DNA from: Mesocentrotus franciscanus
Lineage: Eukaryota > Echinodermata > Echinoidea > Camarodonta > Strongylocentrotidae
DNA length: 64,000 bases
Assembly: GCA_037976565.1 (NCBI GenBank)
Contig: CP137672.1
Span: 35,852,737-35,916,736, forward strand
Reading direction: 5' to 3'
The notes under the pieces were generated by a model. It searched no databases and was not told the DNA's origin. It saw only the letters and a program-made list of their open reading frames with translations. Made by a program: the position numbers and the translations under genes. Shown here in pieces: positions 28,001-37,800 of the stretch; the stretch's first letter is position 1; the number at the start of each line of letters is the position of its first letter.

Positions 28001-28244
28001 TTACATTTAGAAACCTCGTGCATGGAGACCACAATTAAACAAAAGTTTGCGAACTTTCTTCTGTAACATGCGATATTGTTTTCTCAACGTCAATTTATAC
28101 AAATATAGGCACTTTTATTACCCGTGAATGTAGGTGTACGTTTAAAGTACGTAACTATATATAGCGGAGTGTGTATTTAAGTATGCGTGTATGTATAAAC
28201 AGGATACAAGTCAAGCGTAATTTCAATACTCCTGTATATCCCAT

Positions 28245-28300
28245 AGACACACGATCGTAAAAGCTTTCGAGAAATCAAAAGGGCTAATTCAATATCTTTT
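28245..28300. repeat. Single arm of the GATCGCAAAGACTTTC foldback family
   Basis: CACGATCGTAAAAGCTTTCG, then AGAAATCAAAAGGGCTAATTC. It matches the left arm of the dispersed foldback family. The central part and right arm are absent. Confidence 0.5.
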
Positions 28301-28369
28301 TTTTTGTAAATCCAAGAGATCTCATGTCCAGATTATATACGCCATTGCAACGTATACGCACATTTGAAA

Positions 28370-28740
28370 AGGGGATGGACATGGACAGGGGGCGATCTCG
28401 GGGCCTGACGACACGTTACCCTCAATTTTTTTTAGGGGGGATCGTCCCCCCCGGAAAATTTAAAAAAGTTCACCCCCAAAAAATGTATGGCAAATACTGA
28501 CTAAAGACTGCAACACACTTTTAGGCTCTGGAGGGCCCAATAGTGCAGCGTTTAGACTAATAAAAAATTCAGAAATTTTCTCGCTCGGTCGCTACGCTCC
28601 CTCCCATATCCTTCAAAAACCTGTGAGGGAATAGTCGCTTCCGTCACCTTCGCCCATCTCATTCCCTATGCTCCCTTGTCCCTCGCATTTCGCCCCTCGG
28701 TCACGAAAGGAAATCGCCGCCCCTGGACAAGGCTATTGAA
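28370..28740. mobile_element. Element fragment with GCTCGGTCGCTACGCTCC
   Basis: G/C-rich ends (GGGGGCGATCTCGGGGCC, CGCCGCCCCTGG) flank an AT-rich core with CTCGCTCGGTCGCTACGCTC, the inverse of the block at 23.95 kb. It is non-coding and its exact ends are not resolved. Confidence 0.4.
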
Positions 28741-29790
28741 ATTGAATTTACTTTTCAAAACTCTTTGGGGTCGTATTGTATATTGTATTAATGTCGAGTT
28801 TTGCACTTAGTTGCTCAGTAGAGTTTAGAGTTTTTAATATGACACCTGTAATACATTTCATATTAACTATTTCTAATCCATGAACATCGCACAATATGAT
28901 TTAATTGTTTTTAAACTTCCCATTCACTCCATGAAATGTATGTGTGCATTCGGGTCCTTCACTCTTTTCAGTGAACATTGAATAGAAGCTAAACAGATAT
29001 ATTCGTGTGCGTGAGTGTGACTGTATGTGCATCTATGAAATCAATATGGTAACACATTTGCCAAATACCACAATAAAACCCTACTATAAACTACAAAACG
29101 TCCATGTGGTTTAGAATAGATTCTTCGAGAAGGATTTGAACTCTTTTATCCTGCACTGATTGGAAGCATGTTATACACTTTCGATTCCTAGAAATATATA
29201 GGTCATCTTTATTTCCGAAGAAAGTAAAAGAATTAAATTAAAATTACCCTGGTCCTTTGCCAGAAGATAATAAAATGTTTCCTCATCGACTGGCAGGAGG
29301 TAGCGTCACAAATACAATAACATATAGTAACGAAAGTAATAACAATACATGCAGGAACAGGAGACAAACAGACAAAGACAAAATCAAAACAAAAAAAGAA
29401 GAGAATAAAAACAATAACATTTCACAATTGAAACAATAACATAATACTTCAATAGCATACTGGAATTTACGTATCTTCAATCAATCAGTTTATTTGTATA
29501 ACAGTATTATCAGTATATTAGTATAACAGATCCAATAAATGAGAAGAAATGTTACACAATTGTAAACATAGTCATATCATATTGTGTTCCGTGTTATGAT
29601 TAGAGTGTTTGCTGTATAAAGGGTTGATGCTTATATAAGTTTACACAAAATTGCCTACAGCTTTTATTGACCAAGATTGTGTACAAATACAAATCTTTAA
29701 CATAAGAATAAAATAATAGACGTCGTGTAATGAACTCACTCTAATTAAAATCCCGTTCGATTCCAATGTACATGTAGTTGTCATTTTCTT
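28741..29790. other. Gene-free stretch
   Basis: AT-rich with no recognisable exon. It leads into the LINE relic. Confidence 0.4.
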
Positions 29791-29796
29791 CTAAAC

Positions 29797-29972
29797 ATAT
29801 TGCACCTCTTGTCTGGAATGCACTTCAGAAAATATGTCAATCTGGAAATTTTAATAGATTTAAAAGGAAACTCAAATCTTATTCATTAGCAAGTACGTAA
29901 CCCCTGTATACTATTTTATGTGATAAAAAGAAATAAATTTTGTTTTAATTCCTTTTTCACCTATAACATATG

Positions 29973-30011
<39 letters not shown>

Positions 30012-30628
30012 CACGTACACATATATCACATATATCACATCAACTGAATAAACACACACACAGCACCGCCAGCCCAACACACAAGCAAGGTAAAACACTT
30101 TGAAATTGCATAATCATTTCTAAGTTTATTCCGAAGTAGTTGTCGTACTAATTTTTGCTATGTTCATGATGCTTGACTATGATTGAGTGATATTAAGTGT
30201 TTATGCCATGTATATCTGTTCATACAATGTATTTGTTTCTGTACGTGTTTGCACTTCACGCCTACATTTTCTGGAACACCCGTTGTCATGTCAGAGTTGA
30301 GAATTCTCGCACTTATATATATTTGTTTCGTTTTGTATTGTTTTGTTATTGTCCAGTATATTATTTATGTACATTGTTATCCATTGCAAAAATATTTGAA
30401 TTCAAACCTTTGGCACAGCCTCGACAAGTTCAAATTTATTTGAACTTTTGCAGTGTCCAGAATTCCATTTGATTTATTTTCCTTTGTATGTATTGATCAG
30501 TGACCTTCTCATGTTTGTATAATTCATGTTTGTATAATTCATGTTTCTTTTTTACACCTGTAATATCTTTTTTGTACATATATGTCTTTTATTGAATGGA
30601 ATGAATAAATCTTGAAATCTTGAATCTT
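29797..30628 (+). mobile_element. Non-LTR retrotransposon (LINE) 3' end, relic
   Basis: At 29797-29900 the plus strand encodes HIAPLVWNALQKICQSG followed by FNRFKRKLKSYSLAST and TAA. This is the WN-LP...FK-LK pattern found at the C-terminus of many LINE reverse transcriptases. A 3' UTR follows, interrupted by a TA microsatellite (29,975-30,009). The end TGAATGGAATGAATAAATCT, then TGAAATCTTGAATCTTG, is a typical LINE tail. The reverse transcriptase core is absent, so this is a 5'-truncated dead copy. Confidence 0.6.
29975..30009. repeat. TA microsatellite
   Basis: About 17 uninterrupted TA units within the LINE 3' UTR. Confidence 0.95.
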
Positions 30629-30629
30629 G

Positions 30630-31742
30630 TTGTTGGAGCAGTAACGTTTACCTGTTATTAGCTGTGGGTAAATTGCTATATTTTCGTAGTGAACAACAAA
30701 TCTGTATCATAGTTATTATTATCAGAATAAAGGCATTCAAATGTATACCCTAATTCTGTTTCTACTTTGTTGGTGGGATAATATCGACATAACTTTCGCA
30801 ATTAATTGTAGAATAAGTAGTAATGAATTTTTACGTTCTCTTTCATACAGAAATACATTTGATTTATACAGAAGATGTCTTCCTGGATGTATATACGCTC
30901 TTCATAAGCTGTCATTATCACAAACAATATTATAAATTGCTTCTATAAGTAAATGTACATCAATATAACTAAAATATCTACAGTCTAAAAACCATGGGGT
31001 GGGGTTTTTCCCGCTTCAGAGAAGCATCAAGTCCAAATTAATGAACAATTTACTTTAAAAATCCTACTTTAGTTGATATTAATCTCCTATACACAAGATG
31101 TGTAAAGGAAACATTCTGCTTTTGACCCAGCCAAGATTAAGTTCATTCAAAAGTTATAAAAGATAATGATTCAGTTGTTCATCAAAATTTACATTTGTGC
31201 ATGAAATAATGTACATATTTCAATTAATTGCATACTAGAACACTTAACACTGTGTCATAAGAAATTTCTTATCACACAGTGCTAAAAAAATCAACGTAAC
31301 TGAATTGAATCTTGTTTCCAAAGGCACATTAGATACATTCTTTTTTCCCCAAACGTGTTAGAACCATAAATAGAGTATAAGACCCTGTCCTGTAACAGAA
31401 CCATCTAAGTCATTGACGAAAAGGCTGTCAGTTTAACGTTAGTCGTCGGGTTTAGCACCCAGAGCTCCAAAACAGACCCCACAGTCGGGCCGATTTTACT
31501 CCATCTAGCCCATGTGCCAAACTTGCTTTTATACAGGATTTCTTAACACCTGGACATTATCAATATATTTGTTGACCCTTTGACTACTGAATACTTGAAT
31601 ACCAATACGGTTTGATACAGGGAACATCAGGTTCCCATGGACAATGTGTTAAGTAAAAAAAACACGTGGAAAGACATACACAGATATCACAATCCCTTCA
31701 TTTTCTGACGATTTGATTAAAGGTGGGATAACGGACCTATAG
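30630..31742. other. Gene-free stretch downstream of the TPMT-like gene
   Basis: No recognised exon. It holds a 34-bp near-perfect palindrome (31,249-31,282). This is where the 3' UTR of the minus-strand methyltransferase gene should begin, but I found no convincing AATAAA within the first few hundred bases. Confidence 0.4.
31249..31282. repeat. 34-bp near-perfect palindrome
   Basis: CACTGTGTCATAAGAAA is followed directly by TTTCTTATCACACAGTG, inverse copies with one mismatch and no loop. It may be a hairpin-forming site or the remnant of a foldback element. Confidence 0.75.
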
Positions 31743-31749
31743 CATGCAC

Positions 31750-31865
31750 CTATTTTAGAGTCATAAGGTGTATTTTCTCCTTGGCTGATATGACCCCCAT
31801 ATCAGCCCAGTCTGGCTCGTTCGTCACATCCGCCTCGCCCAAATACTCGATACCGCATCTTGCAC
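31750..31865 (-). CDS. TPMT-like exon 8 (C-terminus)
   Basis: Starts after TTATTATGGCAG. Encodes ARCGIEYLGEADVTNEPDW, then ADMGVISAKEKIHLMTLK and TAG. It aligns with the TPMT end CNIRCLEKVD...WG...EKLYLL. The TTTA microsatellite lies about 30 bases upstream in the intron. Confidence 0.9.
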
Positions 31866-34800
31866 CTGCCATAATAAAGAGAAAGAACATTATTATTTAT
31901 TTATTTATTTACTTATTTATTTATTTATTATTTATTTATTTATTTATTTATTATTTGTTTGGGAGGGGGGCATTTCATAGAGTTCACAGTTGTAATGTGA
32001 AATGATTAAAAGTTTTGACTTGGATTTACTATCAGGAGCATGATTAGGCAAATTTCACCAGGGGTGTGGGATGCCTCTTGTCCAAGTACGACAAATTCAA
32101 GTTTCTTTGTAAAATAAAATGAGGGCGAGCAAAGCAAGCGATCAAGATTTTGATACTTTACTCATCAAATTATACTGGAAAAGAGTTTTTTTATACACAT
32201 AAACCACCTCGCTGCACGAAGAGAAGATGACGTTGCCTTGCCAAATATTGGTCATTTCAAACTTCTCTAAGGCTGCATCTCCAGTCTCTAGACCATTTTT
32301 AATGAGGTCACTGCCTCAACGAAACTTTATTTTAAGCAAAAGAAATTTTGTGGACAGGATGAGATTTCGCAAGCACAAGAAAGGACGTCCCGATGTCAGA
32401 CCCCTTGTTCTGCATAGGTGTTACAAGGAGTTAATGAGGAGTGCTCCCTCGAATATCTTTGGTCTGGAATGTGCTACTACACCCACCGTACAGAAGCTCG
32501 TAGTCTTTTTCCTCTACATCCGGGCATGGGTAATCCTCGTAGATTGAGCCTGCTTCCATTTCAGCACCTGAGAGAGAGAGAGAAAACGAGTTTAAAAACC
32601 AACTTTAATTTTAAAAAAGTAATAACAAAAATACAAATACCATTCCACTTATCAAAACCGATTCTAAAATCAGTTCCAATACCACAACCAAAACGATAGT
32701 AGCACTATTCCATTACCATTATAAATGGTAACGATACTATGTCATTGTCAGTTTCACTGTAAATACCAGTATTATTATCAAGAATAGTTTTGATATCAAT
32801 GAAGATGTATCAATATCATATTAACTTTAATATCAGTGCCAAAACAAACCAAGACCAATATCAGTCTTGTAACTATACGCACGGTCTTTTAATCATATAC
32901 CATAACACATACATGTATGTAAGAGCAAAGAGTGGAAAAGAGTTTTTACGTTATTAATTTTCGTTGATATAATTCATAACTTGCCATTTGATGTATTTAT
33001 CATGAAGGAAAAGATGAATAGCGTCTGAATCATTCTTGACAAAAGTTAATGTCAAAATGCTTTTCCAATTTGTTTAAAATTCGGGTGCCTTTCTACTTTT
33101 ACGGTATGTGTAATTACATTCAACTCAATAAAGGTTTATTCATCGAATTAGAATTTGACGTGAAAAGCAGCAGAAGCCAGACTATTCATATTAACTTTGT
33201 CCAGAGGCGGTGGAGCCGGGGGGCAGGGGGCACAATGCCCCCACACTTGTTCAGGTACCCCTAAAGTGCCCCTTTTTACATAGGAAAAGTGCCCCCTTTT
33301 ACTTCAGATAAGTGCCCCTTTATATTTCTAATAGGCGTCAGTTCCACATTATGATAAGCACTTCTTACCACCTCTGATAAGTGCCCCCTCCACCTATGAC
33401 AATTGCCCCCGTTCAAATATGAGAGTTGCCTTTCCTTTTGTAATAATGCCCCTTCCCCTACTCATAAATGACCATTCTGACACTTCTGATAGATGCCTCT
33501 ATTAAAATCTCATAGGTGCCCATTGTCCTACGACAATTGCCCATTTTCCTTTGTAATAAGTGCCTCTATTCATCTCAGGTGACAGCCCCTTTTCAGGTAC
33601 AATAAGTGCCCCTTACCATCTCTGATAAGTGCCCCTTCACCTCTTATAATTGCCTCGTTTAAAATCTGAGAGGTGTCCCTTATATTTTGACAAGTAACTC
33701 TTTTCCTTTGTATGCCCTCTTTTCATTCTTATACGTACCCCTTTTCATCTCCGATGAGTGCGCTTATTCAAATTTGAGAGGTGCCCCCTTTAACTCTGTA
33801 ATAATGCCCTTTTTCATCTCTGATAAGTGCCCTTTTTATTTTTGTCACGTGCCTCTTGTCCTTTCAAATTAGTGTTATTTTCCTTCTGATAATTGCCCTT
33901 TTCCCTTTGTAATAAATGTCCCTTTTCCGTTGCCATAAATGCCCTTTTCATCTCTGGTGAGTGCCCCTTATTAGGTGCGATAAGTGCCTCATTTTCACCT
34001 CTGGTAATTCCCCTTTTACTTTGACATGTGCTCTTTTTCTTTTCTAATAAGTGTCCTTTTCCCTTTGGATATGTGCCCCCTTTTCCTTTCTCCATAAAAT
34101 GTGCTCCTAATTTAAAGCGACTAAGATCAACTTTTTCTTTAATTGCACCCGCATATAAAGTTGATATAATTATGTTTCGTATTAGAAATCTTTTCAGTCT
34201 TTCATGATTAGATTGTGCCTAAAATGCTACCAGGATTGTTTTTTCGCTCGCAAATAAATATTCAGACTATCACTCCCAACTGAAAAGTACATGTATGATG
34301 CTTGAGCAGTATCTTGGACCATGTAAAGGGAGAAACAAACATTTAAATAATACGCGATTATGTATTTACAATGTAGGGGTATATACCAATGTCTAAAAAT
34401 TGTATATTTTAGCTTTTCCTTTGAAGGTGCCCCTTTTTCCCAGAAAGTGCCCTTTTTTGTTGGTGCCCCCTGATGCGGCCCTCCCGGGGGGCAGAGGGGG
34501 GGGGAGGCACAGTGCCCTCCAACTTTTTCAAGCACCCGAAAAGTGCCCCTTTTTACATAGGAAAAGTGCCCCTTTAATTTTGTAAGAAGTGCCCCTTTTA
34601 ACATAGGAATAGTGCCCCTTTCACTTTGACAAGTACCCCTATTAATTTGTAAAAGTGCCCCTTTTATTAGGACACGTGCACCTTTTCCTTCGACAAGTTC
34701 CCATTTTCCTTTGCAATAAGACAGTGTCCATTTTCCATTCTCATAAGTGCCCTTTTTAATCTCTAGTAAGTGCCCTTTTCAGGTACGAGAAGTGCCTCTT

Positions 34801-37800
34801 TTCACTTTTGATAAGTACCCCCTTCACCTCTGATAATTGCCTTATCAAAATCTGAGAAGTGCCCCTTTTCCTTTCTAATAAGGGCCCCTTTTCCTAATGA
34901 TAAGTGCCCCATTAAAAAAGAGCCCTTTCCCCTTCTCATAAGTGCCTCTTCTCTGATAAATGACCCTTTTTAGGTACGAGAAGTTACTCCTTTTCACTTC
35001 AGATAAGTGCCCCTTCACCTCCGATAAATGCCCCTTTAAAATCTGATCGGCGCCCATTTTCTTTCAACTAATGCACATTTTCCTTTTTATAAGTGCCCCT
35101 TTTCATTCACATAAGTGCCCCTTTTATATCTGGTCATTGCCCCTTTTCAGGTGCGATAAGTGCCTCTTTTCACCTCTGATAATTTCCCTTTTACCAATGA
35201 TACGTGCCCCTTTTCGTTTCTAATAACGGACCTTTCCCTTTTAGTAAATGCCCCTTTTCACCTCTTATAAATGCCCCTATCAAGGTCTGATGGGGCCCCT
35301 ATTCCGTCGGCAAATGCCCATTCCCTATTCTCATGACTGACTTTTTTCATCCCTGGTGAGTGCCCCTTTTTGAGGGTGTAAGAAGTGCCCCATTTTCACC
35401 TCTGATAATATCAATACTCTTTGTACTTTGACACATGCTCCTTTTCTGTGTCCCCTTTTCCTCTCATCATTAAACGTGCCCCTAATTTCAAGCGACTAAG
35501 AGCAATTTCCCCAGAGCTCGCTTGCTACGCTCGCACGCATCTATAATTGATATACCCATGGTACTTATCAAAGGTCTTTTCATTCTTCTGTTATGAGAAT
35601 GTGCTTATAACCCCATCAGGATTGGTTTTTTCCTCTTTATAAGATGTAATTTTTCGCACTGCGACCTCACAAATCTTAAAATTTTCCTGCTCGCTTCGCT
35701 CGCTCGCAAATAAATTGTCAGACCATCACACCCAACTGCAAAGCATGATGCTTAAGCAATATCTTGTATGGTGTATAAAGTGAAACAAATATTGAAATCA
35801 TCCCTGATAATGTAATCACAATGTAGGGGTATGTACCAATGTCTAAAAATGGTATATTTTCGCTTTGAGATTTCTCGTTGTAGGTGCCCTTTTTTCTTGG
35901 TGCCCCCCACTTTGGAAGTCGCTCGGCCGCCCCTGCCCCCCCCCCACTTTGAAAGACGCTCCGCTGCCCCTGACATATGAAATCTTAAAAAGTAATGAGC
36001 ATCTTGAAAATAATAATGAATTTTATGTTTACCATTCGATGCGTCTTCCCATATAAATTCATAAGATTGGTTCATGATTCGACCACCTGCTTTCAGAACT
36101 GATAACATCAATTGACCGTACCTGTAATGTAACCAAAATACCCAGGGTTTGGAAAGTTAGGCTAACAGAGAGGGCGGTCCAATAGTGGCGAATGTGGAGC
36201 ATATAAATCACGATACAGAGATAAAGATTTCTCCTTTTCCCCTTAAATTATGGCTTTATTTTATTCTCGGATGTTACATAATTGCACCCCTATATAGCTT
36301 TACAAGGAGTTGTTATATTTTTCTGAAAAGTTGTCTGTTTTTAGATTCCTTGACACAATACATAATTAATTCAAAATATCAATTCAAATAAAATATACAT
36401 TTTGGTGCGTGTTAAAACGAGAATATTACATTGACATCTTACTTAATACATGTACAAAATGATACAGGTCTATCATATATCAAGTAATTTAAACATAAAA
36501 AGCAAGAATACCTTGAGCTTTTCAAAGAATGATTGTGATATCATTCTTTATGGCAGTCATGCATATTTCAATGTGAGTATATGAGAATTGTGCGCTAGCT
36601 TTGATTGAAATGACAGAAAGGGAAATGGCATGAAGGAAGAAACTTAATACCAACTTACTTTGGTCTATCTGGTGTACTGATGACTATTAAAGCTCCGCAA
36701 TCCCAAATTGCGTCCACTTTCTCCATCAATGATCTGTAAAAGTGAATGGTTTGAAGTAACTTGAATAACCTAACATTTATTCTTCATTAAGTTACAATCA
36801 ATCATTTTCAGACGGCCTTATCCAGTAATATTTTAACATTCAAGATTTCATCTTACACTATTAGTTTCTATTGTAGGAAGAAAAAAATTCTGTCTATGAA
36901 AAAAAGATTGCGCTACTATTAACATAATGTTATCGATTGCATTAAAAAAAAAGCTGTTACAAGTGACCAATGACGAATACGATAAACTTAGATAAAAATT
37001 AGTATGACTTGAGACAACGGCTTATTTACAAGAAAAGGTCTCGTGCCAATGTCGTGTTATCAAGAATTATAATGAACAAGATGATGAATGGATGAAATAT
37101 ATTTGCGTGAAATGTTAAACATAGGTCTGAAGGCTAGTTAAAGATTGAATTACTTACACATCAAAATCGAATAGGTTGCACTTGAACAGCTTGATTGTTC
37201 TTTCCTTGTTCTGAAAATGAAGAAAACAAATCGTCATAAACAGAAATCGGAACACACATTGAGTTTGGACGCTGATTTGATACCAATTTTTTCAAGCTGT
37301 TGTGCTAAACTAATGAACCAATAACGTCCTCTAATTCTTCTATATTAGTAACTGCACCTCGTGGGCAAGGTGGATTTTCAATAGTCCTCAAAAACGTCCC
37401 GTCATCAATTATGTTATTTTGTTTGATTTATGTCGTGACATAAAACAAAGTTTGTCATAACAATATATTTAGTATTTCATATGTTTTAATTTCAGGGCCC
37501 CGTCTTATAAATAGTTGATATTAATCTCAACTTAGGCCTATTTGCGATTGATATCAATCGCAACTATGTACAAAAGAGATAAAAGACTGCAAACTTGCGA
37601 TTGATGTGGATCAATCGCAACTCTTTTAAATTTCGGGCCCCAGATATACATAGTATTTGGAGGATCGGGCGATTGTGACGGCGCAGGCATAAACATACAC
37701 AAGACTTCCCCGACAGACGGCGCAATAACTCAATGTCTGAACGTAGGATAGAGGGAGGGGAGCAAAATGGACCAGCTTCAAATAAGATTAAAGAGAGTTT

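Noticed and set aside
32227..32547. 106-codon plus-strand frame
   Set aside because: Partly antisense to TPMT-like exon 7; no splice or family support.
33814..34095. Lys/Gly-rich repeat protein on the minus strand
   Set aside because: Open only because the minisatellite period (24 nt) is a multiple of three.
33250..35485. CRISPR array
   Set aside because: The repeats are degenerate and contiguous, with no unique spacers, and the DNA is animal.
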